Shown here in pieces: positions 1 through 5,670 of a stretch of 8,475 nucleotides of DNA. Origin of the DNA: an uncultured Oscillospiraceae bacterium. GTDB taxonomy: Bacteria; Bacillota; Clostridia; Oscillospirales; Oscillospiraceae. The translations under genes and the position numbers were made by a program. The stretch covers positions 1 to 8,475 of the forward strand of contig CAKUJA010000090.1 of assembly GCA_934661135.1 (NCBI GenBank), written 5' to 3'. The notes beneath the pieces were generated by a model that had not been told where the DNA came from, did not search any database, and saw only the letters and a program-made list of their open reading frames with translations. Numbering within the stretch: position 1 is the first letter of the stretch; each line of letters opens with the position of its first letter.

Positions 1-5
1 GTCTA

Positions 6-656
6 CTATTTTTTGCAGGATTCCTGCTTTTTTTCACAATATCTTGTTTCCAACTCCGACTGCTGTCCCCACAGGTGGGCCCATTTCAGAAACGTCGTCT
101 GCGACACGCCGAGACGCGCTCCGGCCGCGCGCGAGTTGAACGCGCCCCGGCGCCACTGCGCGTGGACGGCCGGGAATTCCGGCGGGATGGCGGTCGCTCT
201 GCGGCCGAAGCGGACGCCGCGGGCCTTTGCCGCCGCGATGCCCTCGGCCTGGCGCTGGCGGATGAATTCGCGCTCCGTCTGCGCCACATAGCTCAGAAGC
301 TGCAGCACGATATCGGCGATCAGCGTGCCGGTCAGATCTCGGCTCTGGCCGGTGTCGAGCAGCGGCATATCCAGCACGACGATCGCGGCGCGTTTTTCCT
401 TGGTGATAATGCGCCACTGCTCTAAAATTTCCTCATAGTTCCGCCCGAGCCGGTCGATGCTCTTGACGACGAGCGTATCGCCGGCCTTCAGCCGGCGCAG
501 CAGCCGGCGGTACTGCGTCCGGTCAAAATCCGCGCCGGAGCGCTTGTCCAGATAGATGTTCTCCGGCAGGATGCCCGCCACGTCAAATGCCGCCAGCTGC
601 CGCGCCTCGTTCTGCTCCTTGGTCGATACGCGCACATATCCGTAGGTCTGGTTCAT
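6..656 (-). CDS. Small serine recombinase (resolvase/invertase family)
   Basis: A 216-residue site-specific DNA recombinase of the resolvase/invertase type, which cuts DNA through a serine-phosphate intermediate. The N-terminal catalytic domain (about 3-145) begins YGYVRVSTKEQ, with the nucleophile Ser11 next to Arg9, and has the conserved arginines of the DRLGRN motif (Arg69, Arg72). The long E helix follows (about 120-145, including AQTEREFIRQRQAEG). The C-terminus (about 165-195, ending VSQTTFLKWAHLW) is a helix-turn-helix DNA-binding domain. I chose the ATG at 656 because GGGAGGG lies 6 bases upstream; an in-frame TTG at 671 would bury that site. The gene is near full family length and seems intact, with a slightly long basic tail. 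The DNA is richer in G+C than the genes to the right, which suggests horizontal transfer. No partner transposase, res site or inverted-repeat pair is visible, so resolvase, invertase or transposon accessory role cannot be decided. Confidence 0.93.
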   Translation of the reverse strand: MNQTYGYVRVSTKEQNEARQLAAFDVAGILPENIYLDKRSGADFDRTQYRRLLRRLKAGDTLVVKSIDRLGRNYEEILEQWRIITKEKRAAIVVLDMPLLDTGQSRDLTGTLIADIVLQLLSYVAQTEREFIRQRQAEGIAAAKARGVRFGRRATAIPPEFPAVHAQWRRGAFNSRAAGARLGVSQTTFLKWAHLWGQQSELETRYCEKKQESCKK

Positions 657-688
657 GATAGTCCCTCCCAATACTTGTAATGCAATCC

Positions 689-717
689 ATTTTAGAGGAC
701 GCGGCTGTGGAAGGGAA
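689..717 (-). promoter_or_regulatory. Possible promoter of the serine recombinase
   Basis: Reading the minus strand, a TTCCCT box (712-717) and TAAAAT (689-694) are separated by 17 bases, about 33 bases ahead of the chosen ATG. The -35 box is poor, so this is only the best candidate in the gap. Confidence 0.35.
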
Positions 718-750
718 CCTGGCAGGAAAAGCCCCTCTGTGCGGGAAATA

Positions 751-785
751 AAAAACAGCGCAGGAGAATTTCCTGCGCTGTTTTT
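751..785. terminator. Bidirectional rho-independent terminator
   Basis: A perfect inverted repeat with two 15-base arms (751-765 and 771-785) around the 5-base loop GAATT. The core is ACAGCGCAGGA and its complement. Both ends are runs of five A or T, so the hairpin has a T-tail on either strand. It sits between the recombinase and the tRNA gene and would keep minus-strand transcripts from the tRNA side out of the recombinase. Confidence 0.85.
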
Positions 786-886
786 GCGCCCTGTGTGGGG
801 TTTGGTGCGGGTTTTTCAAAAAAAGCAGAAAATCAGCACACTGGGCAGATTGCCTGTTTTGATGATAAAAATTCGTAAAAGCGTAG

Positions 887-918
887 AAAAAGACTGGAAA
901 TCATTCGATTTCCAGTCT
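887..918 (-). terminator. Terminator of the tRNA-Ala gene
   Basis: On the minus strand, an 11-base-pair perfect stem (AGACTGGAAAT at 891-901 with its complement at 908-918) has a 6-base loop and is followed by a run of five T. It begins 9 bases after the tRNA CCA end, the usual layout for a single-tRNA transcription unit. Confidence 0.85.
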
Positions 919-926
919 AAATCATT

Positions 927-1002
927 TGGTGGAGATAAGCGGGATCGAACCGCTGACCTCATGACTGCCAGTCATGCGCTCTCCCAGCTGAGCTATACCC
1001 CC
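927..1002 (-). tRNA. tRNA-Ala, anticodon GGC
   Basis: A complete cloverleaf on the minus strand, 76 bases including an encoded CCA (927-929). The 5' end GGGGGTA pairs with TATCTCC in the acceptor stem and contains the G3-U70 wobble pair that is the main identity element for alanyl-tRNA synthetase. The D-arm is GCTC/GAGC with GG in the loop. The anticodon stem is CATGA/TCATG with loop CTGGCAG, giving anticodon GGC (967-969 on the plus strand), which reads GCC and GCU codons. The T-arm is AGCGG/CCGCT with loop TTCGATC, and the discriminator base is A. The gene has its own promoter and terminator. No duplicated tRNA 3' end, as left by integrating elements, is visible in the window. Confidence 0.97.
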
Positions 1003-1015
1003 ATCGGCGGAGTTC

Positions 1016-1044
1016 ATTATAGCAGACCATGGCGAGAAATGCAA
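1016..1044 (-). promoter_or_regulatory. Promoter of tRNA-Ala
   Basis: On the minus strand TTGCAT (1039-1044), a 17-base spacer and a perfect TATAAT (1016-1021) lie just upstream of the tRNA. Transcription would start around 1009, a few bases before the mature 5' end at 1002. This is a strong SigA-type promoter, as expected for a stable RNA gene. Confidence 0.88.
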
Positions 1045-1092
1045 GCATTTTTTTGAAAAATATTTGGGACGGCGGCGTCAATCCGCAAAACA

Positions 1093-2163
1093 TCAGAAAA
1101 AACTGACTGTTTCTCGAAGAATCCGAATATTTGCGTTAGCGGCATAGAGCGAGGAGAGAAGCTGTGCCGCACCGCCGCTGCAAAGCAAAAAATGTGGGAT
1201 TTCCGGATGTTCTACGGCAGCTTCCACTGAAAGAGCGGCGGAATTCTCACTAAAATTATGGTAGTGACCTATGCTGCTTGTGTCAGCTCCGGCCGGAAGA
1301 AGCGCCAGCAGCACTCGGAGATTTAAGACTTCGTCCAGCGCGTCATTGGTGCTATCCAGTGCAGCGGCGGGGTCGTTTGCTCCATCGGGGACGCGCAGGC
1401 CGATCACGTGTCCGGCGGCATAGAGGTCGCGCACCAGCGAGGGATTCTGGAGAATTTCATCCTCTGTCAGGAAAAATGTTCCTCGGAGGTTATAATCGGC
1501 AAGTGCCTGCGCAGAGTCAGCCATCGTTTGCGCATTGATGAATCCGAGATAGATCATTGAGGGCGCCTTTTCTTCCTCAGAAGGCTGCGGCGTTGGCTGC
1601 TCCTGTGGATTGTTCTGACCAGGCTGCACTGTGTCGGGATTGTTGGTTTCCTGCTGCGATACGCGGAATGCAATCAGATTTTCGGCTTTTTCAATAAATA
1701 ATGAATCATCATAGACCTCACTGCCGGTTGTAAAGCGGAGCACAGGATAGCCGTCTTTGCTTTCCAGCATTGAAACCTTCAGGCCAAAATGCGACGCGCA
1801 GAACACAAGAGGAACATAGAGCAGGTTGTTGCGGAAAAGGGTGGACTGTGTGGAGGAATTTTGATTTTCGTCTGTAACTTCGTCGGTCGTAAGGTCGAAT
1901 ACGATCCGGCTGTCTTTGGTAAACAGGACAAATGTCTGCGCTGTCTGGTTATATGCGGAAACCACATTGCCGGGTCTTGCGTCGAATACGGTATACGGTA
2001 CATAGAGAATCCCGCCGGAGGTTACCGGCTGTGCCGTCAGCGTCACGGGAATGGTATCGTTGACTGCGACAAAGAACAGCGTATTCTCCGCCTGTGCGCC
2101 GGATGCAAAGCTGAGAAGCAGAGCCAGAATGAGTATGAGCAAAAACGGGGTTCGCTTTTTCAT
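1093..2163 (-). CDS. Secreted protein: copper-amine-oxidase-N-like stalk plus degenerate polysaccharide-deacetylase-like domain
   Basis: A 356-residue exported protein. It starts with a signal peptide (MKKRTPF, a leucine-rich core to about residue 20, probable cleavage after AQA at 25). Residues about 36-147 resemble the copper-amine-oxidase N-terminal-like wall-associated domain of Clostridia, with two beta-rich repeats carrying LYVPYTVF and LYVPLVF. A proline/glutamine-rich linker (about 171-202) follows. The C-terminal part (about 203-356) resembles NodB polysaccharide deacetylases, notably RGTFFLTEDEILQNPSLV and AAGHVIGLRV. The expected TFDDG metal/catalytic motif reads GFINA here, and the second histidine-bearing stretch after AGH-IG is lost, so it is probably not an active deacetylase and may bind glycan or a partner. 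I chose the ATG at 2163 because AAAGGAG lies 8 bases upstream; the in-frame TTG at 2184 is too early. A promoter lies 34 bases upstream. The family match is by eye only. Confidence 0.8.
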   Translation of the reverse strand: MKKRTPFLLILILALLLSFASGAQAENTLFFVAVNDTIPVTLTAQPVTSGGILYVPYTVFDARPGNVVSAYNQTAQTFVLFTKDSRIVFDLTTDEVTDENQNSSTQSTLFRNNLLYVPLVFCASHFGLKVSMLESKDGYPVLRFTTGSEVYDDSLFIEKAENLIAFRVSQQETNNPDTVQPGQNNPQEQPTPQPSEEEKAPSMIYLGFINAQTMADSAQALADYNLRGTFFLTEDEILQNPSLVRDLYAAGHVIGLRVPDGANDPAAALDSTNDALDEVLNLRVLLALLPAGADTSSIGHYHNFSENSAALSVEAAVEHPEIPHFLLCSGGAAQLLSSLYAANANIRILRETVSFF

Positions 2164-2196
2164 GCACACAGCTCCTTTCCACAAATACTATCCTAC

Positions 2197-2225
2197 ATTC
2201 TATCATAAAAATGCAGAGACGGCAA
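2197..2225 (-). promoter_or_regulatory. Promoter of the secreted deacetylase-like gene
   Basis: On the minus strand TTGCCG (2220-2225), a 17-base spacer and TAGAAT (2197-2202) precede the ATG at 2163, giving a short 5' leader. It is divergent from the deaminase promoter; only 10 bases lie between the two -35 boxes. Confidence 0.75.
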
Positions 2226-2235
2226 ACAAATTTCC

Positions 2236-2265
2236 TTGCGCCAACTCGACGTGACGTGCTATACT
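2236..2265 (+). promoter_or_regulatory. Promoter of the dCMP deaminase unit
   Basis: TTGCGC (2236-2241), an 18-base spacer and TATACT (2260-2265). The TG one base ahead of the -10 box makes it an extended -10 promoter, which compensates for the weak -35 box. Transcription would start near 2272 and produce a leader of roughly 195 bases. Confidence 0.65.
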
Positions 2266-2467
2266 ACAAAGGCAACACCGCACAATTGCGTCCGTGCCCT
2301 TCGGCGGATCTTTTCCGCCAATCCTGCGCGTTTCAAATCTTGGCTTGACGAAACATCTCTCGCCGAATCTGCTTGCCGCATTGTGCGACGCGGCCCAAAT
2401 GCAATCCTGCCCAGTACATTTGACGGAGACGGACACGGTCTTGCCCGAAAAACGGAGGAACATACCT
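2266..2467 (+). other. Long structured 5' leader or repeat-derived segment before dCMP deaminase
   Basis: No gene is supported between the divergent promoters and the deaminase ATG. The stretch can fold: CGCACAAT (2279-2286) is complementary to ATTGTGCG (2380-2387), extended by GCG/CGC after a one-base bulge. Inside this, GGCGGA (2303-2308) and TCCGCC (2314-2319) form a hairpin with a 5-base loop. The deaminase frame stays open from 2294, but the deaminase family begins at the MVRIKKENYY point, so I treat the upstream part as untranslated. The ribosome binding site CGGAGG lies at the 3' end, 9 bases before the ATG. No T-tail, T-box sequence or riboswitch class that I recognise is present. It could be a regulatory leader or a copy of a small dispersed repeat. 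Confidence 0.45.
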
Positions 2468-2938
2468 ATGGTTCGCATCAAAAAAGAAAATTATTATCTG
2501 GACATTGCACAGACCGTGCTTGAACGTTCCACCTGCCTGCGCCGGCAGTATGGCGCAATTATTGTCCGCAACGACGAGATTGTCGCCAGCGGCTACAACG
2601 GAGCACCGCGCGGCCGCAAAAACTGCTGCGACCTGGGCTATTGCGTGCGGGAGCAGATGCAGATTCCGCGCGGCGAACGCTATGAGCTGTGCCGAAGCGT
2701 CCACGCCGAGGCGAATGCGATCATTTCTGCATCCCGCAATGAGTGCATCGGCGGCGATCTGTATCTGGTTGGCCGGGATGCCAAGACCGGGGAACTGCTT
2801 CACGACGCGACAAGCTGCTCGATGTGCCGCCGCATGGTCATCAACGCAGGCATCAGCCGTGTGGTCATCCGCAACACGGAGGAGGAATTTACCGTTGTTC
2901 CAGTGCAGAGTTGGGTCGACGAGGATGATACCATTTGA
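2468..2938 (+). CDS. Deoxycytidylate (dCMP) deaminase, ComEB type
   Basis: Converts dCMP to dUMP, the substrate of thymidylate synthase, in cytosolic pyrimidine deoxynucleotide supply. The 156-residue protein has the zinc-dependent cytidine/deoxycytidylate deaminase fold. STCLRRQYGAIIV and YNGAPRGRKNC form the nucleotide-binding part. The zinc and catalytic motif HAEANAI supplies His and the proton-shuttling Glu, and SCSMC supplies the two Cys ligands. INAGISRVVIR is the usual C-terminal strand. Length and both ends match single-domain family members. The ATG at 2468 is preceded by CGGAGG; translation from an upstream GTG at 2294 would add 58 residues without family resemblance. The gene is probably cotranscribed with the small membrane protein 53 bases downstream. 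ComEB is named after the Bacillus subtilis competence locus, but nothing here suggests competence. Confidence 0.95.
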   Translation: MVRIKKENYYLDIAQTVLERSTCLRRQYGAIIVRNDEIVASGYNGAPRGRKNCCDLGYCVREQMQIPRGERYELCRSVHAEANAIISASRNECIGGDLYLVGRDAKTGELLHDATSCSMCRRMVINAGISRVVIRNTEEEFTVVPVQSWVDEDDTI

Positions 2939-2991
2939 TGTATAAAGATGCAGTCAGACGGGTAAGCTCTCCATAAAAGGGGGGAGTTGCC

Positions 2992-3243
2992 ATGGTAAAG
3001 GGAACCACGCAGCAGGTGATTATTGTTCGGGCAACCGGCTCGGAGCTGTTCGATGAAGCGATTTTCCTTGTGCGCCCCGGCGCGGAGAAGAATGCGGTGA
3101 CCGAGCGGATGCTTCTGGAGGAAGCGAAGCAGGCTGCCGCCGCCGGGATGGGGCGGGAACATAAATGGCTCCAGCGGCTCGCAGCGGCACTTTGCGGCGC
3201 CGGTGTGCTTGGACTGGTCTGGCTGCTGACTGCGCTGATTTAA
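2992..3243 (+). CDS. Small protein with C-terminal membrane segment, function unknown
   Basis: An 83-residue protein with a strong ribosome binding site (GGGGGGAG, 5 bases before the ATG). Residues about 1-55 are a soluble part: a beta-strand-like start (TTQQVIIVRATG), then ELFDEAIFLVRPGAEKNAVTERMLLEEA, predicted to be mixed strand and helix. Residues about 62-82 are a single hydrophobic segment ending two residues from the C-terminus after a basic stretch (REHKW), so the bulk should face the cytosol, tail-anchored. I know similar short proteins from Clostridia, sometimes labelled translation initiation factor 2 in databases; nothing here supports that label. It lies between dCMP deaminase and a terminator, so it probably ends that transcript. 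Coding status is well supported by the ribosome binding site, the terminator 17 bases after the stop and clean ends. The function is not known to me. Confidence 0.8.
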   Translation: MVKGTTQQVIIVRATGSELFDEAIFLVRPGAEKNAVTERMLLEEAKQAAAAGMGREHKWLQRLAAALCGAGVLGLVWLLTALI

Positions 3244-3260
3244 GATCTTAAGAATGCTGG

Positions 3261-3287
3261 AACCACGGCCTTTGGGCCGTGGTTTTT
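3261..3287 (+). terminator. Terminator of the dCMP deaminase unit
   Basis: A perfect 10-base-pair stem (AACCACGGCC at 3261-3270 with 3275-3284), 4-base loop TTTG, ending in five T. It closes the unit containing the deaminase and the small membrane protein. The next promoter's -35 box begins 2 bases after the T-run. Confidence 0.92.
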
Positions 3288-3288
3288 G

Positions 3289-3317
3289 TTGTGTTTCCGG
3301 CGTGGCCATGGTAAAAT
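3289..3317 (+). promoter_or_regulatory. Promoter of the dus-sigma-anti-sigma operon
   Basis: TTGTGT (3289-3294), a 17-base spacer and TAAAAT (3312-3317), with TG one base ahead of the -10 box (extended -10). It looks like a housekeeping SigA promoter. It lacks the AAC-type -35 box typical of ECF sigma factors, so I see no sign of autoregulation here. Confidence 0.7.
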
Positions 3318-3346
3318 GGGCGGAGAAACAGAGAAAGTAGGCAGTT

Positions 3347-4312
3347 ATGAAATTAGGAACACTGGAACTTCAAGGGCAGCTCGTGCTCGCACCGATGGCC
3401 GGCGTGACGGATTGGGCGTTTCGCTGCATCTGCCAGGAGCTTGGTGCGGCGATTACGGTGACGGAAATGGTATCGTCGCGGGCGCTGGTCTATCGGGACA
3501 AAAAGAGTATGCGCCTGCTGCGCAAAACCGAAGGTGGCATTTGCGGCGTACAGATCTTCGGCAATGACCCTGCCGTGATGGCGGAAGCCGCGTTGCTGGC
3601 GCTGGAGCTGTCCGGCGCGGACTTTATTGACATCAATATGGGGTGTCCAATGCCGAAAATCGTCGGCAACGGCGACGGCTGCGCGCTGATGCGCGACCCG
3701 GAGCTGGCCGCGCGGATTGTTGAAGCGGTGGTTCAGGCCGTTTCGGTGCCGGTTACGGTGAAAATGCGCAAAGGATGGGACAAAGGCTCCTGCAACGCAG
3801 CGGAGCTTGCAATGCAGATTGAAGCGGCGGGGGCGGCGGCTGTGGCCGTCCACGGCCGGACAAAGACCATGCTCTATTCCGGCATCGCAGACTGGGATGC
3901 CATTCGTGTGGTAAAACAGGCGGTGCATATCCCAGTGATTGCGAACGGCGATGTTTTTTCGGCGGAAGATGCCGTAAAATGTCGAAATCGGACGGGGGCG
4001 GATCTGGTGATGATCGGACGCGGCAGCTTCGGCGACCCATGGATCTTTATGCAGTCGAATGCGGCGCTCCGCGGGGAGCCGGTTCCGGAGCGGCCGCCGC
4101 TTTCCGCGCGTGTCGATGTTGCGCTGCGGCAGTTTGAACTGGCCGTGCAGGACAAGGGTGAGTATATCGCCTGCCTGGAAGCGCGCAAGCATTTTGCGTG
4201 GTATCTGCGCGGCGTGCCGCACAGCGGATACTATAAAGAGAAGATTTCTTCCATTTCGACGATGGACGATATTGCGGTCATTGCCGCCGGAATCAAACGG
4301 GATTTGAGGTGA
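3347..4312 (+). CDS. tRNA-dihydrouridine synthase (Dus family, DusB-like)
   Basis: An FMN enzyme that uses NADPH to reduce uridines in the tRNA D-loop to dihydrouridine, in the cytosol. The 321-residue protein has the standard layout. A TIM-barrel domain (about 1-235) carries the flavin-binding start LAPMAGVTDWAFR (14-26) and TEMVSS. The catalytic cysteine is Cys100 in NMGCPMPKIV. Other conserved pieces are Lys139 in VTVKMRKGWD, VHGRT (168-172), IANGDVFS (198-205) and IGRGSFGDPWIF (223-234). A helical tRNA-binding C-terminal domain follows (about 245-321), with a typical KHFAWYLRG element. Length and motifs are complete. A modest AGTAGG site lies 5 bases before the ATG. It is the first gene of an operon; the sigma factor gene starts 5 bases after its stop. 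In Firmicutes dus is more usually beside lysyl-tRNA synthetase or similar genes. Confidence 0.96.
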   Translation: MKLGTLELQGQLVLAPMAGVTDWAFRCICQELGAAITVTEMVSSRALVYRDKKSMRLLRKTEGGICGVQIFGNDPAVMAEAALLALELSGADFIDINMGCPMPKIVGNGDGCALMRDPELAARIVEAVVQAVSVPVTVKMRKGWDKGSCNAAELAMQIEAAGAAAVAVHGRTKTMLYSGIADWDAIRVVKQAVHIPVIANGDVFSAEDAVKCRNRTGADLVMIGRGSFGDPWIFMQSNAALRGEPVPERPPLSARVDVALRQFELAVQDKGEYIACLEARKHFAWYLRGVPHSGYYKEKISSISTMDDIAVIAAGIKRDLR

Positions 4313-4317
4313 CGCCG

Positions 4318-4929
4318 ATGCAGGACGATCTGCTGATCCGCCGCGCACAGCGCGGCGATAACGATGCGTTTGAGCAGCTTTTGCTTGAACATCAGAAAAA
4401 TGTCTATAATCTCTGTTATCGCATGGCGGGCAATGCCGACGACGCGCTGGATCTTTCACAGGAGACGTTTCTGCGGGCGTGGCGATGTCTCGATCAATAC
4501 CAGTTCGCGTCCTCGTTCTCTACGTGGCTTTACCGTCTTTGCAGCAATCTTTGTATCGACTTCCTCCGCCGCCGCAAGCGGCAGCAGGCGATGCCGCTGA
4601 CATTCGAGGACGCGGACGGCGAGGAGCAGACACTCTCCGTACCCGATCCCGCGCCCTCGCCGGAGGAACAGACGGAGCTGAAGCTGACGCGCGAAGCGCT
4701 TGCCGCTGCAATGGCGCAGCTTTTGCCGGAGCACCGGGCGGTGCTGCAGCTCCGGGTCTGCGAGGAGCTGCCGTATGAACAGATCGCGGAAATTCTGGAT
4801 ATTCAAATCGGTACGGTAAAATCGCGCCTGTCCCGCGCACGGACACAGTTAAAAAAAGTTCTGGAACGCGGGAACTTTTCGCCAAATGCTTCGTCAGAAT
4901 TCTTGAAAAGCGAGGTGGGAGCGAAATGA
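4318..4929 (+). CDS. ECF-type RNA polymerase sigma factor (SigW/RpoE-like)
   Basis: A 203-residue alternative sigma factor of the extracytoplasmic function group, which directs RNA polymerase to a stress or envelope regulon. Region 2 (about 19-88) has the characteristic stretches YNLCYRMAGNADDALDLSQE, TFLRAWRCLDQY, FSTWLYRLCSNLCIDFLRRR. An acidic linker (about 95-122) joins it to region 4 (about 129-182), which ends in the helix-turn-helix ELPYEQIAEILDIQIGTVKS followed by RLSRARTQLKK. I chose the ATG at 4318 because GAGGTGA lies 5 bases ahead of it; a GTG at 4309 overlaps the dus stop and lacks a good site. The stop overlaps the start of the anti-sigma gene (ATGA), so the two are translationally coupled. 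The regulon is not predictable from this window. Confidence 0.95.
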   Translation: MQDDLLIRRAQRGDNDAFEQLLLEHQKNVYNLCYRMAGNADDALDLSQETFLRAWRCLDQYQFASSFSTWLYRLCSNLCIDFLRRRKRQQAMPLTFEDADGEEQTLSVPDPAPSPEEQTELKLTREALAAAMAQLLPEHRAVLQLRVCEELPYEQIAEILDIQIGTVKSRLSRARTQLKKVLERGNFSPNASSEFLKSEVGAK

Positions 4930-5570
4930 ACTGTGACCAGGCGCTTGAAGCGATCAGCGCAAAACTGGATGGAGAGCTGGACGCGGCGCAGCAGGCCGCG
5001 CTGGAAGCACATCTGCAAAGCTGCCAGGCCTGCCGCGCAGTCTATGAAACCTTGCAGACGGTAGACGTTATTTTGCCGGACACGCAGTTGGAGCCACCGA
5101 AGGCGCTGCGCGACGGCGTGATGCAGGCGATCCATGCAGAGCAGAAGAAAAAAATGAGCCGCCGCTGGGTGCCGGTAGCCGTGATTGGAGTTGCCGCAGC
5201 CACCGCATTGGTGCTCGGAAGCGTGGGACTGGTTGAGATGCCCGGCTTTTCCGCAGAGCACCGCAGCAGTGCGTCTTTGCATGAGATTGTAGACACGCTG
5301 TTCCCGGAAACGCAGTCTGCGGAGCATACCTCGGAAGCGGCTGCGCAGTATGCGCAGGAGCACGATTGTGCCGTGCTTGCCATTTGGGATTGCGGAGAAT
5401 TGCCAGAGTTGACCGGTGAGTGTGAGACACTTTCCGACGGCGGGAGATTGTATGCGGTCGATGCGGCGACACTGGAAACGCTGCTTTCTGTCTATCAGAC
5501 GGAATATCCGATGGAAAGTTATGCACCGGCGGGCGAAGCGGTCTCCGCTGCCGCGGTGCTGTATGATTGA
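4926..5570 (+). CDS. Zinc anti-sigma factor, membrane-anchored (RsiW/RsrA-like ZAS)
   Basis: A 214-residue anti-sigma factor that should hold the adjacent ECF sigma at the membrane. The N-terminal zinc anti-sigma domain (1-45) has ligand candidates Cys3, His29, Cys33 and Cys36. The spacing (26, 4 and 3 residues) matches the zinc site of RsrA-type ZAS domains. After a cytosolic linker (about 45-78) and a basic stretch (EQKKKMSRR), one membrane helix spans about 81-103, rich in V, A, I and G. The C-terminal part (about 105-214) would be outside the cell and has no domain I recognise. Family knowledge predicts control by site-directed proteolysis (RsiW/RseA type) or, given the CxxC, by thiol redox state; the sequence does not decide. 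The ribosome binding site GAGGTGGGAG lies inside the end of the sigma gene. A terminator follows directly. Confidence 0.92.
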   Translation: MNCDQALEAISAKLDGELDAAQQAALEAHLQSCQACRAVYETLQTVDVILPDTQLEPPKALRDGVMQAIHAEQKKKMSRRWVPVAVIGVAAATALVLGSVGLVEMPGFSAEHRSSASLHEIVDTLFPETQSAEHTSEAAAQYAQEHDCAVLAIWDCGELPELTGECETLSDGGRLYAVDAATLETLLSVYQTEYPMESYAPAGEAVSAAAVLYD

Positions 5571-5572
5571 GG

Positions 5573-5603
5573 AATTGCCACGGCTTCCGCCGCGGCAATT
5601 TTT
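5573..5603 (+). terminator. Terminator of the dus-sigma-anti-sigma operon
   Basis: AATTGCC (5573-5579) pairs with GGCAATT (5594-5600), and an inner CGGC/GCCG stem with loop TTCC extends the hairpin past an A/C mismatch. Five T follow from 5599. It starts 3 bases after the anti-sigma stop codon. Confidence 0.88.
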
Positions 5604-5609
5604 CAATAC

Positions 5610-5638
5610 TTGCAAGGCCTTTTTGCCTGTGGTATAAT
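5610..5638 (+). promoter_or_regulatory. Promoter of the zinc-ribbon/CFI-box gene
   Basis: TTGCAA (5610-5615), a 17-base spacer and a perfect TATAAT (5633-5638) with an extended TG. The leader is short, with GGGGGAG 4 bases before the ATG at 5671. It predicts strong constitutive expression of a gene of unknown function. Confidence 0.88.
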
Positions 5639-5670
5639 ACCAAAAACTGCAAAAGTAATGGGGGAGCGCT

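Noticed and set aside
927..1002. tRNA 3' end as an attachment site for an integrated element
   Set aside because: No second copy of the tRNA end is visible in the window, and small resolvase/invertase-type recombinases do not normally use tRNA targets.
655..1056. Plus-strand open frame of 133 codons between recombinase and secreted protein
   Set aside because: It crosses the bidirectional terminator and the tRNA-Ala gene, and has no plausible ribosome binding site or domain.
2294..2467. N-terminal extension of dCMP deaminase from an upstream GTG
   Set aside because: The added 58 residues have no family resemblance, while the ATG at 2468 has a good ribosome binding site and matches the normal family start.
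3240..3251. 12-base perfect palindrome TTAAGATCTTAA at the end of the small membrane protein gene
   Set aside because: It is short, A-T rich and overlaps a stop codon next to a terminator. A single copy is not enough to call an operator.
3353..4459. Long open frame on the minus strand opposite the dus gene
   Set aside because: It is antisense to an unmistakable Dus enzyme, is rich in R, H and P as expected from a GC-rich shadow frame, and has no motif.
5044..5069. TGAAAC followed by CGTT after 15 bases, resembling a SigW-type ECF promoter
   Set aside because: It lies inside the anti-sigma coding region, the spacing and -10 box are off, and no gene start follows.
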